64,000 nt of DNA from an uncultured Clostridia bacterium (GTDB lineage: Bacteria > Bacillota > Clostridia > Lachnospirales > Anaerotignaceae): NCBI GenBank assembly GCA_937901125.1, contig CALCGT010000059.1, forward strand, positions 8,562-72,561, read 5' to 3'. The notes below the pieces were generated by a model. That model was not told where the DNA came from, did not search any database, and was given only the letters and a program-made list of their open reading frames with translations. The position numbers and the translations under genes are program-made. Positions 25,854-34,495 of this stretch are shown here, in pieces (within the stretch, counting starts at the first letter, position 1; the number at the start of each line of letters is the position of its first letter).

Positions 25854-25864
25854 TTGTCAGACAA
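25854..25864. promoter_or_regulatory. Palindrome TTGTCAGACAA, downstream copy
   Basis: Identical to the copy at 25639-25649. It lies about 40 bases inside the predicted nifJ transcript, a place where a bound repressor would block transcription. The rest of the gap 25595-25989 holds no gene. Confidence 0.5.
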
Positions 25865-25989
25865 CCAGTTTGATAAACTTTCTTACATGACTTGAATCAG
25901 GGTGAGCCGCCATTTTTGATGGCTGCAAAAGATTAAGGAGGATCTACCCTCAAAAAACGAAACTCTCTAATGAAAAAGGAGGAAAAGAA

Positions 25990-28900
25990 ATGTCTAAAGT
26001 AATGAAAACGATGGACGGTAACGAAGCTGCTGCATATGCTTCCTATGCGTTTACAGAAGTAGCCGGTATCTTCCCCATCACACCTTCCTCTCCCATGGCT
26101 GAAAAAACAGATGACTGGGCAGCGAATGGTAAAAAGAACCTTTTTGGTCAGACAGTTAAAGTAGTAGAAATGCAGTCCGAAGCTGGTGCTTCCGGTACAG
26201 TACACGGTTCCCTGGCAGCTGGTGCGCTGACAACAACATACACAGCATCTCAGGGTCTGCTGCTGATGATTCCCAACATGTACAAAATCGCCGGCGAACT
26301 GCTGCCTTGCGTATTCCACGTAACAGCACGTGCTCTGGCTGCACATGCTCTATCTATCTTCGGTGACCACTCCGACGTTATGGCTTGCCGTCAGACAGGT
26401 TTCGCTATGTTGGTTTCCAACTCCGTACAGGAAGTTATGGACCTGGCTTGCGTAGCGCATCTGTCCGCAATCAAAGGCCGTGTACCTTTCGTTCACTTCT
26501 TCGATGGTTTCCGTACATCCCACGAAATCCAGAAGATCGAATGCATGGACTATGATGAACTGGCTAAGATTATCGACATGGATGCAGTGAATACATTCAA
26601 GAGAAATGCGCTGAACCCCGAACATCCCGTAATCAGAGGTACAGCTCAGAACCCCGACATCTACTTCCAGGGCCGTGAAGCAGCTAACAAATTCTATGAA
26701 GCTCTGCCCGCAGTAGTAGAAGAATACATGGGCGAAATCAGCAGAATCACAGGCAGAGATTACAGACTGTTCAATTACTACGGTGCTCCCGATGCTGACA
26801 GAGTAATTGTTGCTATGGGTTCTGCTTGTGAAGCAATCGAAGAAACAATCGATTACCTGGCAGCTAAAGGCGAAAAAGTTGGTCTGGTTAAAGTACACCT
26901 GTTCCGTCCTTTCGTAGCTTCCAAACTTCTGGAAGTAATCCCTAAAACAGCTAAGAAGATCGCAGTTCTGGATAGAACAAAAGAACCCGGTGCACAGGGC
27001 GAACCTCTGTACATGGATGTATGTACAGCACTGTTCGAAGCTGAAGAAGCTCCCGTTGTAGTTGGTGGCCGTTACGGTCTGGGTTCCAAAGACGTTACAC
27101 CTGCACAGTTCCTGGCAGTATATGCAAACCTGTCTCTGGATAAACCCAAAAACCACTTCACACTGGGTATCGTGGATGACGTTACAAACACATCCCTGGA
27201 AGTTGGCGAAGAAGTTAACGTTACAGGCGATGACGGCACAATCTCCTGCAAATTCTGGGGTCTGGGTGCTGACGGTACTGTAGGTGCAAACAAGAACTCC
27301 ATCAAAATCATCGGTGACCACACAGATATGTATGCTCAGGCATACTTCAGCTACGACTCCAAGAAGTCCGGCGGGATCACTCAGTCTCACCTGCGTTTCG
27401 GTCACAGACCTATCAGATCTACATACCTGGTAAAAACAGCTGACTTCGTAGCTTGCCACAAACAGGAATATGTAAACCTGTATGACATGGTTACAGAACT
27501 GAACCCCGGTGGTACATTCCTGCTGAACACAACATGGTCTGTAGAAGAACTGGATGAAAAGCTGCCCGCTAAACTGAAAAGACAGCTGGCTGCAAAGAAT
27601 GTGAACTTCTATACCATCAATGGTACAGAAATTGCGAAAGAAATCGGTCTGGGCAACAGAATCAACACAGTTCTGCAGGCTGCATTCTTCAAACTGGCTA
27701 ACATCATCCCCATTGAACAGGCTGTAGAATACATGAAAGCAGCTATCACAAAATCCTACGGCAAGAAGGGTGATACAATCCTGAACATGAACTACGCTGC
27801 TGTTGACCGTGGTGTAGACGGCGCTGTTAAGGTTGAAATCCCCGCTGCATGGGCAAACGCTGTAGATGCAGAAGTTGCATCCACAAGAAAGACAACAGAA
27901 TTCGTTCAGAAGATCGTTGAACCCATGAACGCACAGGAAGGCGACAAACTGCCCGTATCCGCATTCGCTGGTATGGAAGACGGTACATTCCCTTGCGGTA
28001 CAGCTGCATACGAAAAACGTGGTGTAGCAGTTGACGTACCCGAATGGAACGCTGAAAACTGTATCCAGTGTAACCAGTGCTCTTACGTATGTCCTCACGC
28101 TGCAATCAGACCCGTTCTGGTTACAGAGGAAGAACTGGCAAAAGCACCCGAAGCATTCAAGGCTGTAGAAGCAAAAGGCGGCGCAGCATTCGCTGGTCTG
28201 AAATACAGAATGCAGGTATCCTCTCTGGACTGCCTGGGCTGCGGTAGCTGTGCAGTTGTATGTCCCGCTCCTAACAAAGCTCTGGTTATGAAACCTCTGG
28301 CAACTCAGGAAGCTGAAGCTGCTAACTGGGATTTCGCTATCGATGAAGTAGCTCCTAAGGCTAACCCTATGAGCAAAGCATCCGTAAAAGGTTCTCAGTT
28401 CGAACAGCCTCTGCTTGAGTTCTCCGGCGCTTGTGCAGGTTGTGGTGAAACACCTTATGCGAAACTGGTAACTCAGCTGTTCGGTGATAGAATGTACGTT
28501 GCAAACGCAACAGGCTGCTCCTCCATCTGGGGTGGTTCCGCACCTTCTATGCCTTACACAACAAACAAAGACGGTCATGGTCCCGCATGGGCAAACTCCC
28601 TGTTCGAAGACAACGCAGAATATGGTCTGGGTATGGCTTCCGCAGTAAAACACATGAGAAATGGCCTGAAAGATAAACTGGAAAACCTGAAAGCAATCGA
28701 TGCATCCGTTGCTGGTGTTGTTGATGCTTGGGTAGAAACAATGTTCGACGGAGACAAATCCAGAGCAGCATCCGACGCTCTGATTGTTGCACTGGAGGCT
28801 TACGCTGGCACAGATGCAGAAGCTAGAAACATCGTTTCCTATGTTCTGCAGAACAAAGATCAGCTGGCTAAGAAATCCCAGTGGATCTTCGGTGGTGACG

Positions 28901-29520
28901 GCTGGGCTTACGATATCGGCTACGGCGGTCTGGATCACGTACTGGCTTCCGGCGAAGATGTAAACGTTCTGGTATTCGATACAGAAGTTTACTCCAACAC
29001 AGGCGGTCAGGCATCCAAATCCACACCTATCGGTGCAGTTGCTCAGTTCGCTGCTTCCGGTAAGAGAGTAAAGAAAAAAGACCTGGGTATGATGGCTATG
29101 AGTTATGGCTATGTATACGTTGCACAGGTAGCTATGGGCGCAGACAAGAACCAGCTGGTGAAAGCTCTGACAGAAGCTGAAAAATACCATGGTCCTTCCC
29201 TGATCATCGCTTACGCTCCTTGTATCAACCATGGTCTGAAGGGCGGCATGAGCGGCGCTCAGAACGAAATCAAACGTGCAGTAGAAGCAGGTTATTGGCA
29301 GATGTACAGATTCAATCCTGAACTGAAAGAAGCAGGTCAGAATCCTTTCACACTGGACTCCAAAGAACCTACAGCTGACTTCAGAGAATTCCTGCTGAGT
29401 GAAGTTCGTTACAGCTCTCTGCAGAGAACATTCCCCGAAATCGCTGAAGAACTGTTCGAACAGACAGAAAAGACAGCAAAAGAAAGACTGGAAGGCTACA
29501 AGAAACTGGCTCAGGGTTGA
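25990..29520 (+). CDS. nifJ: Pyruvate:ferredoxin (flavodoxin) oxidoreductase, single-chain
   Basis: 1176 residues, the usual length of the homodimeric enzyme; ATG 25990 after AAAGGAGGAAAAG. It converts pyruvate and CoA to acetyl-CoA and CO2, reducing ferredoxin, in central anaerobic metabolism. Order of domains: pyruvate-binding N-terminal domain (1-240, with F-P-I-T-P-S-S-P-M-A-E); domain II (about 260-390); gamma domain (about 415-600); a ferredoxin domain with two 4Fe-4S motifs (C-I-Q-C-N-Q-C-S-Y-V-C near 688 and C-L-G-C-G-S-C-A-V-V-C near 745); and a TPP domain (about 810-1120, with C-A-G-C-G-E-T and G-D-G-W-A-Y-D-I-G). Codon use is extremely biased, suggesting very high expression. Confidence 0.98.
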   Translation: MSKVMKTMDGNEAAAYASYAFTEVAGIFPITPSSPMAEKTDDWAANGKKNLFGQTVKVVEMQSEAGASGTVHGSLAAGALTTTYTASQGLLLMIPNMYKIAGELLPCVFHVTARALAAHALSIFGDHSDVMACRQTGFAMLVSNSVQEVMDLACVAHLSAIKGRVPFVHFFDGFRTSHEIQKIECMDYDELAKIIDMDAVNTFKRNALNPEHPVIRGTAQNPDIYFQGREAANKFYEALPAVVEEYMGEISRITGRDYRLFNYYGAPDADRVIVAMGSACEAIEETIDYLAAKGEKVGLVKVHLFRPFVASKLLEVIPKTAKKIAVLDRTKEPGAQGEPLYMDVCTALFEAEEAPVVVGGRYGLGSKDVTPAQFLAVYANLSLDKPKNHFTLGIVDDVTNTSLEVGEEVNVTGDDGTISCKFWGLGADGTVGANKNSIKIIGDHTDMYAQAYFSYDSKKSGGITQSHLRFGHRPIRSTYLVKTADFVACHKQEYVNLYDMVTELNPGGTFLLNTTWSVEELDEKLPAKLKRQLAAKNVNFYTINGTEIAKEIGLGNRINTVLQAAFFKLANIIPIEQAVEYMKAAITKSYGKKGDTILNMNYAAVDRGVDGAVKVEIPAAWANAVDAEVASTRKTTEFVQKIVEPMNAQEGDKLPVSAFAGMEDGTFPCGTAAYEKRGVAVDVPEWNAENCIQCNQCSYVCPHAAIRPVLVTEEELAKAPEAFKAVEAKGGAAFAGLKYRMQVSSLDCLGCGSCAVVCPAPNKALVMKPLATQEAEAANWDFAIDEVAPKANPMSKASVKGSQFEQPLLEFSGACAGCGETPYAKLVTQLFGDRMYVANATGCSSIWGGSAPSMPYTTNKDGHGPAWANSLFEDNAEYGLGMASAVKHMRNGLKDKLENLKAIDASVAGVVDAWVETMFDGDKSRAASDALIVALEAYAGTDAEARNIVSYVLQNKDQLAKKSQWIFGGDGWAYDIGYGGLDHVLASGEDVNVLVFDTEVYSNTGGQASKSTPIGAVAQFAASGKRVKKKDLGMMAMSYGYVYVAQVAMGADKNQLVKALTEAEKYHGPSLIIAYAPCINHGLKGGMSGAQNEIKRAVEAGYWQMYRFNPELKEAGQNPFTLDSKEPTADFREFLLSEVRYSSLQRTFPEIAEELFEQTEKTAKERLEGYKKLAQG

Positions 29521-29560
29521 TTTTGTATAAAGTATCCTTATCTGAATAAAGTATAAAAAG

Positions 29561-29591
29561 ACGGTAAGATTTTCGGGTCTTACCGTTTTTT
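29561..29591 (+). terminator. Terminator after nifJ
   Basis: ACGGTAAGA and TCTTACCGT form a stem over TTTTCGGG, followed by T6. A near copy of this hairpin follows the gene at 30530. Confidence 0.92.
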
Positions 29592-29675
29592 GTATGCAGA
29601 TAAGAAAAATATATTTAAATTTTTATAGTTTTTTGTCGTTTTTTATTTAAATAAAAGAATTTACACTTGTTTTGA

Positions 29676-29704
29676 TTGACAAAATCAAAATGATTAGATA
29701 CGAT
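29676..29704 (+). promoter_or_regulatory. Promoter for the small secreted-protein gene
   Basis: TTGACA (29676-29681), 17-base spacer, TACGAT (29699-29704), about 65 bases upstream of ATG 29768. Confidence 0.7.
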
Positions 29705-29767
29705 GTATCACATAAAGTACAATTTGCTTTTGTGATAATGATGGATTATAAAAAGGAGGCGAACTTT

Positions 29768-30514
29768 ATGAAACGGTGTGCTAGATGATTTGTTGCATTG
29801 GGTTTATGTTTTTCTCTTGTTTTCAGTATACCAGTATTTGCATCAGATACGGTTACTGCCCAAAATCAAGAAATGGTTGCAGGTAAAGTTGATGATTATG
29901 TATATGAAATGATTGAAGATTACGAAAGCGGAGTCTTTGTGGAACGAAATGATGTTGAAACGATAGAAATGTCGACATTATTCAATGAAGCAGCTACTTA
30001 TTCAAGTGATGATATGAATGTTACTTATCTTTATGATAATAGAAAAATTGGATCAAACACTTATGCGGCAACCCAAATTGCTATTACGGAAGGTGAGGAA
30101 GATTCTATGACGGATATTCATTACGGAGTAAAAGCCGTATGTGTAATAGAATATAATTTGATGGACGTGGGTGATTGGTATGATTATATTATGCTTGTCA
30201 ATGTAAAGGGTGCTATTCTGTATGAAAATGATGATTATGATTGTACAAAATTGCAACTTAGGTATAAAGTACAGGGTGACGCATATGACAAAAATGGGAA
30301 TAGATATGGGTGGAAAGGTAAAGAAACTTCCCTTGATAAGCGGACTATATACAATCCATTGGTAGGGTTTTACTATTTAGAGTCAGGACCTAAAGATTAT
30401 TATTATTGCATGGGGACTGTTGGTTCGTTAGTAGCAGGATTTCTTTTAGCAGAAATTGAAAATTCTGCTGGGACTGTGAAATATTTGGACTGTAATCCCG
30501 GTTTCCAAGCATAA
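29768..30514 (+). pseudogene. Secreted protein of unknown function with TGA inside its signal peptide
   Basis: A very strong AAAGGAGG site precedes ATG 29768, but after six codons (M-K-R-C-A-R) the frame meets TGA (29786-29788). It then continues as F-V-A-L-G-L-C-F-S-L-V-F-S-I-P-V-F-A-S-D, a perfect signal-peptide core and cleavage site, and runs on to TAA 30514. The lesion thus removes the basic n-region from the core. The only later start is TTG 29798, which would leave a signal with no positive charge. The mature part (about 225 residues) is acidic and Tyr/Asp-rich, with no family I recognise. The base composition is AT-richer than neighbours, suggesting acquisition. Probably a recent pseudogene; sequencing error is possible. 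Confidence 0.65.
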
Positions 30515-30529
30515 TAAGGGGGGGAGGTT

Positions 30530-30796
30530 ATGTTTCATTTAAAGAAAATATACTGCGGATTTGATGTAAATAAATTTTGCCAGATAAAGGACTTTTTAGA
30601 AAAAGAAGGAATTGAAAAAAAGGTTAAAATTTCAAATCCGGTTCAAGAACGTTTGCATAAGAACATATTGTTGGGAGGAAATCCTTTAGTTTTGAATACA
30701 TTAGGAGTAAATTCGGAACAAGCGGAATATACCATTTGGGTGGATAAGGCAAACGTTGAACGGGTAGAGGATTTTTTGAGAAATCTTTGTGATTAA
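30530..30796 (+). CDS. Small DUF2007-like protein
   Basis: ATG 30530 after GGGGGGGAGG; 88 residues, 15 bases after the preceding frame, so co-transcribed with it. The pattern is an early Y-C-G-F-D-V-N-K-F, an F-L-E-K-E-G-I-E-x-K-V-K helix-strand and a final Y-T-I-W-V-D-K-A-N-V-E-R-V-E-D-F-L. It resembles small DUF2007 proteins (a putative regulatory alpha-beta fold), but the match is weak. It may be an immunity or partner protein of the secreted product upstream. AT-rich like that gene. Confidence 0.5.
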   Translation: MFHLKKIYCGFDVNKFCQIKDFLEKEGIEKKVKISNPVQERLHKNILLGGNPLVLNTLGVNSEQAEYTIWVDKANVERVEDFLRNLCD

Positions 30797-30816
30797 AGTT
30801 AAATTTTGATTCAAAA

Positions 30817-30850
30817 GGCGATAAGATTTTCGGATCTTACCGTCTTTTTT
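30817..30850 (+). terminator. Terminator after the small two-gene unit
   Basis: GGCGATAAGAT pairs with ATCTTACCGTC around TTTCGG, followed by TTTTTT; nearly the same hairpin as after nifJ. Confidence 0.85.
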
Positions 30851-30870
30851 CTATGCAAACGGAATGAAAT

Positions 30871-30899
30871 ATGACAAAAGCGGAAAAGTATGGTATGAT
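30871..30899 (+). promoter_or_regulatory. Promoter for the DUF1622-barnase-barstar unit
   Basis: ATGACA (30871-30876), 17-base spacer, TATGAT (30894-30899), about 100 bases before the first start codon. Confidence 0.6.
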
Positions 30900-31004
30900 A
30901 TAAAATACATAAAGAAGGAATAAAGAAAAGATAAGGAATAGTTCGATTGGAAAAAGCCGGATTAGTTTGATATTTCTTCGGGGGCGGGAAGGAAGTAGAG
31001 GCTT

Positions 31005-31292
31005 ATGTTACGGAACTTATATTACTTATTGGAACTTGTCGCGGGATACGCAATCTTTGTATTCGACTTTATCGGTGTCATGATCTTGCTTTGGATCGGT
31101 ACGGCAGGGGTCTATCATTTCCTGAAGAAAGACCCGCGGACGGGGCTGAGGCTGGCGCAGGGGATGGCGACATCCCTGCGGTTTAAGATCGGCAGCGAGA
31201 TCCTCCGAACGGTGATTATCCGTGAGATCAGCGAAATTTTTCTGTTCGGTGGTATCATCGCTCTGCGTATCGCGCTGATAATCCTGATCTAG
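31005..31292 (+). CDS. DUF1622 membrane protein, apparently cut by an amber codon
   Basis: ATG 31005 after GGAAGGAAG. The 95-residue product has hydrophobic helices at about 10-35 and 75-95, joined by a segment ending F-K-I-G-S-E-I-L-R-T-V-I; the I-L-R-T-V-I and A-L-R-I-A-L-I pattern is the DUF1622 signature. Function is unknown in the family. The stop is TAG (31290-31292) exactly where homologues continue with a charged L-E-R-E-like segment. The same frame stays open after it (W-E-I-K-N-E-K-R-E...) to TAA 31499. So the protein is probably a truncated version of a 164-codon gene. Confidence 0.7.
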   Translation: MLRNLYYLLELVAGYAIFVFDFIGVMILLWIGTAGVYHFLKKDPRTGLRLAQGMATSLRFKIGSEILRTVIIREISEIFLFGGIIALRIALIILI

Positions 31293-31499
31293 TGGGAGAT
31301 CAAAAACGAAAAACGGGAAAATCCTATGGATGAAGAGGAAGTCGTTGTGAAAATGAAGAAACGCTCCTTTGTCGCTGTATGCAGGGCCATTTTCGGGAAT
31401 GGTCGGCGTACCGAGGAAGAACCTGTTGCAGAACCGGAGGAAAAGGAAGAATGGACAAAGCCGAAAGTGGTGAAAAGAGAGGTTGGAGGGAGCGAATAA
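31293..31499 (+). other. In-frame continuation of the DUF1622 frame beyond TAG
   Basis: 69 codons without a stop, beginning W-E-I-K-N-E-K and rich in E, K, P and V, ending V-G-G-S-E then TAA. The start resembles the expected end of DUF1622, and the remainder looks like a charged cytoplasmic tail. It is translated only if the TAG is read through or is an error. Confidence 0.5.
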
Positions 31500-31501
31500 G
31501 G

Positions 31502-31939
31502 ATGAAAAAGAAACTGATGGCATATTTGATGCTTTTGCTGCTTTGCATGACGTTTGTCAGCGGCTGCGGCACTACGGTGCAGGGGACGGACGATGCGGCG
31601 ACCATTGCGGAAGACGGATGGTATTACAGCACAGAGGACGTTGCGCTGTATCTGAACACTTATGGAGAATTGCCGGATAATTTTATCACCAAAAAAGAAG
31701 CGCAGGCGATGGGCTGGGATAACAAGAAGGGCAATCTTTGGGAAGTGGCAGAAGGCAAGAGCATTGGCGGCGACAAATTCGGCAACTATGAAGGGATTTT
31801 GCCTGAAGAAGACACTTACCACGAATGTGATGTCAATTACGAAGGCGGCTATCGCGGCGGTGAACGGATTGTCTATTCTCAGGATGGCGATATCTATTAT
31901 ACCGCCGACCATTACGAAAGCTTTGAACAGCTATATTGA
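31502..31939 (+). CDS. Barnase-type ribonuclease made as a lipoprotein
   Basis: Start ATG 31502, 11 bases after GGAGGG; 145 residues. The signal peptide ends in the lipobox F-V-S-G-C, so the mature protein should be lipid-anchored at Cys 22. Residues about 52-145 align with barnase along their whole length: L-P-D-N-F-I-T-K-K-E-A, G-K-S-I-G-G-D, then the three catalytic residues: Glu in H-E-C-D-V-N-Y, Arg in E-R-I-V-Y-S, and His in T-A-D-H-Y-E-S-F. It would cleave RNA after purines, mostly after guanine. The barstar gene follows 12 bases later, which protects the producing cell. Ordinary barnase is released; membrane anchoring here is unusual. Confidence 0.92.
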   Translation: MKKKLMAYLMLLLLCMTFVSGCGTTVQGTDDAATIAEDGWYYSTEDVALYLNTYGELPDNFITKKEAQAMGWDNKKGNLWEVAEGKSIGGDKFGNYEGILPEEDTYHECDVNYEGGYRGGERIVYSQDGDIYYTADHYESFEQLY

Positions 31940-31951
31940 TGGGGGATTGGC

Positions 31952-32203
31952 ATGAAGATCGTTTTAGATGGAAAAAAGATGACTTCCAAAGAGGAAGCCC
32001 ATGCATATCTAAAAAAAGCTTTCGGTTTCCCCGAATATTATGGGAAAAATCTGGATGCCCTCTACGATTGCCTGACAGATATGGGCGAAATGAAAGTGGA
32101 ATTTTGGCATACGGATGCAATGAAAGCTGTTTTGGGAAAATATGGTGAGAGCCTGCTACGAGTGTTCCGTGATGTGGATAATATAGCGGTGGAAATGAAA
32201 TAA
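31952..32203 (+). CDS. Barstar-family ribonuclease inhibitor
   Basis: 83 residues, ATG 31952 after GGGGG. It shows the barstar core: an N-terminal strand with I-V-L-D-G-K; a helix containing L-K-K-A-F-G-F-P-E-Y-Y-G-K-N-L-D-A-L-Y-D-C-L, matching the barnase-binding helix of barstar; and a final strand. The acidic residue of that helix that fills the barnase active site (Asp of N-L-D-A-L) is present. It is the cytoplasmic inhibitor of the RNase encoded just upstream. Confidence 0.93.
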   Translation: MKIVLDGKKMTSKEEAHAYLKKAFGFPEYYGKNLDALYDCLTDMGEMKVEFWHTDAMKAVLGKYGESLLRVFRDVDNIAVEMK

Positions 32204-32233
32204 AAAAAGAGTCCGATGGACTCTTTTTTTATT
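32203..32233. terminator. Bidirectional terminator between barstar and metA
   Basis: AAAAAAGAGTCC and GGACTCTTTTTTT pair around GAT. It serves barstar on the plus strand and metA on the minus strand. Confidence 0.9.
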
Positions 32234-33146
32234 TGATCTGTGTGATGTCATAAGGAGTGGTCTGGTAGACGAAGTAGTTCAGCCAGTTGGAATACAGCAG
32301 GTTGGCATGGGCTCTCCATGTGACCACGGGGTTCTGGGTATCATCATCGTTGGGATAGTAGTTTTTCGGTACTTCGATGGGCAGACCTGTGTTCTTATCC
32401 CGCAGATATTCCTTTTCCAGGGTGCGGGGGTCGTATTCGGAGTGACCCATAATGAAGATCTGACTGCCGCCGTCGTTATGGATGGCATAGACGCCTGCTT
32501 CTTCAGAAGAAGCGATGATCTTCAGGCGGGGATCCTTTTCGATATCCTCTCTCAGTACTGTTGTGTGTCTGGAATGGGGCACATAGAAGACATCATCGGA
32601 GCCGCGGAAGAGGATAGATTTCTTTTTATCCAGCTTATGAGGGAATACGCCGAACATTTTTTCCTTCATCATGTGTTTTTTAATGCCGTAATGATAATAC
32701 AGACCGGCTTGGGCACCCCAGCAGATATGGAAGGTGCTGTGGACATGGGTCTTGCTCCATTCCATGATCTCTACCAGTTCATCCCAATATTCTACTTCTT
32801 CAAATTCCATCTGTTCCACAGGCGCACCTGTGATGATAAGACCATCCCAGTTCTGGTCTTTCACTTCGTCAAAGGTTTTATAGAAGGACAGCAGATGATC
32901 TTCGGGGGTGTTTTTGGATTCATGGCTCTTGGTATGGATCAGTTCCAGTTCGATCTGCAGTGCTGTATTGCCCAGCAGGCGGGAAAGCTGTGTTTCCGTA
33001 TCGATCTTCGTGGGCATCAGGTTCAGCAGAAGGATCTGCAGAGGGCGGATATCCTGTGTCATGGCACGGAATTCCGTCATGATAAAAATATTCTCATCCG
33101 TCAGCACCTTGGCTGCGGGTAATTCATTCGGTATCTTAATTGGCAT
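32229..33146 (-). CDS. metA: Homoserine O-acetyltransferase of the MetA type
   Basis: 305 residues on the minus strand. MetA family: class I glutamine amidotransferase-like fold, with catalytic Cys 142 in H-I-C-W-G-A-Q-A-G, and His 235-type and Glu 237-type residues in the H-S-E-Y-D segment. Position 111 is Glu (T-G-A-P-V-E), the residue known to favour acetyl-CoA over succinyl-CoA in Bacillus-type MetA; Gly at this site marks succinyl enzymes. It activates homoserine to O-acetylhomoserine, the substrate of MetY encoded directly upstream in the same transcript. Both are under the T-box at 34630-35045. Confidence 0.94.
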   Translation of the reverse strand: MPIKIPNELPAAKVLTDENIFIMTEFRAMTQDIRPLQILLLNLMPTKIDTETQLSRLLGNTALQIELELIHTKSHESKNTPEDHLLSFYKTFDEVKDQNWDGLIITGAPVEQMEFEEVEYWDELVEIMEWSKTHVHSTFHICWGAQAGLYYHYGIKKHMMKEKMFGVFPHKLDKKKSILFRGSDDVFYVPHSRHTTVLREDIEKDPRLKIIASSEEAGVYAIHNDGGSQIFIMGHSEYDPRTLEKEYLRDKNTGLPIEVPKNYYPNDDDTQNPVVTWRAHANLLYSNWLNYFVYQTTPYDITQIK

Positions 33147-33172
33147 TTTCTTTCACCGCTTTCGTATATTGT

Positions 33173-34462
33173 TTATTTCTTAATTGCTTCCAGCGCCTGA
33201 GCGATATCATCGATCAGATCCTGTGCGCTTTCCAGACCACAGGAGAGACGGACCATATCGCCGGGAACACCTGCAGCTGCCAGTTCTGCGTCGTTCATCT
33301 GTCTGTGGGTGGAACTTGCGGGATGCAGACAGCAGGTGCGGGCATCAGCAACGTGGGTTTCGATGGCTGCTGTTTTCAGGTGGCCCATGAAGGCTTCTGC
33401 TGCCTTTCTGCCGCCCTTTACGCCGAAGCTGACAACGCCGCAGGTGCCGTTGGGCATATATTTCTGTGCTACTTCATAGTATTTATCGCCTTCCAGACCG
33501 GGATAGGTTACCCATTCGATCTGATCGTGAGCCTTCAGATATTTTGCTACAGCCAGACCGTTTTCGCAGTGACGGGGCACACGAACATGGAGACTTTCCA
33601 GGCCCAAATTCAGCAGGAATGCAGACTGGGGAGAAGGAGTAGATCCGAAATCGCGCATCAGCTGTGCGGTCGCTTTTGTAATGAATGCACCTTCTTTGCC
33701 GAATTTTTCCGCATATGTAATGCCATGGTAGCTATCATCGGGGGTACACAGGCCGGGGAATTTTTCCGCATGAGCCAGCCAGTCAAAGTTGCCGCTGTCT
33801 ACGATGCAGCCGCCAACAGCAGCACCGTGGCCGTCCATGTATTTTGTGGTGGAGTGGGTCACGATATCTGCACCCCATTCGAAGGGTCTGCAGTTGATGG
33901 GGGTTGCGAAGGTGTTATCCACGATGAGGGGAACGCCATGGGCGTGGGCTGCTTTCGCGAAGCGTTCGATATCCAGCACGGTCAGGGAAGGGTTGGCGAT
34001 GCTTTCGCCGAATACTGCTTTTGTGTTGGGCTTGAAGGCAGCTGCCAGTTCTTCATCGGAGCAGTCGGGGGCAACGAAGGTAAAATCGATACCCATTTTT
34101 TTCATGGTTACCGCAAACAGGTTGTATGTACCGCCGTAAATAGTGGAAGAGGATACCACATGGTCGCCGCAGTTTACGATGTTGAACATAGCGTAAAAAT
34201 TGGCTGCCTGACCGGAAGAAGTCAGCATAGCTGCTGTGCCGCCTTCCAGAGCGCAGATTTTTGCAGCTACATAGTCACAGGTAGGGTTTTGCAGTCTGGA
34301 ATAGAAATAGCCTTCTGCTTCCAGATCGAACAGTTTGCCCATATCTTCGCTGGTGCTGTATTTGAAGGTTGTGCTCTGGTAAATGGGAATCTGTCTGGGT
34401 TCGCCGTTGCCGGGGGTATAGCCGCCCTGTACGCATTTTGTTTCGATACGATAATCTCTCAT
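33173..34462 (-). CDS. metY: O-acetylhomoserine sulfhydrylase (aminocarboxypropyltransferase)
   Basis: 429 residues, start ATG 34462 after AAGGAGGAAAACAAA on the minus strand. A PLP enzyme of the Cys/Met metabolism family: Q-x-P-I-Y-Q-S-T-T-F near residue 25, G-Q-A-A-N near 85, and the PLP-lysine motif D-I-V-T-H-S-T-T-K-Y-M near 205. The length of about 430 and a long insert are typical of MetY. It joins sulfide and O-acetylhomoserine into homocysteine. The metA gene follows 26 bases later. Confidence 0.94.
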   Translation of the reverse strand: MRDYRIETKCVQGGYTPGNGEPRQIPIYQSTTFKYSTSEDMGKLFDLEAEGYFYSRLQNPTCDYVAAKICALEGGTAAMLTSSGQAANFYAMFNIVNCGDHVVSSSTIYGGTYNLFAVTMKKMGIDFTFVAPDCSDEELAAAFKPNTKAVFGESIANPSLTVLDIERFAKAAHAHGVPLIVDNTFATPINCRPFEWGADIVTHSTTKYMDGHGAAVGGCIVDSGNFDWLAHAEKFPGLCTPDDSYHGITYAEKFGKEGAFITKATAQLMRDFGSTPSPQSAFLLNLGLESLHVRVPRHCENGLAVAKYLKAHDQIEWVTYPGLEGDKYYEVAQKYMPNGTCGVVSFGVKGGRKAAEAFMGHLKTAAIETHVADARTCCLHPASSTHRQMNDAELAAAGVPGDMVRLSCGLESAQDLIDDIAQALEAIKK

Positions 34463-34495
34463 TTTGTTTTCCTCCTTGGTGTGTTTTATTTCGCG

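Noticed and set aside
26350..29232. 960-residue open frame antisense to nifJ
   Set aside because: It is a by-product of the strong codon bias of nifJ; the composition (Cys, Phe, His, Val rich) is not that of a real protein and no start signal exists.
10138..31292. Pyrrolysine or stop-codon recoding to explain the internal TAG codons
   Set aside because: The genes concerned are not methylamine enzymes, no pyl genes are visible, and one of the three stops is TGA. Mutation or sequencing error is simpler; kept only as a check.
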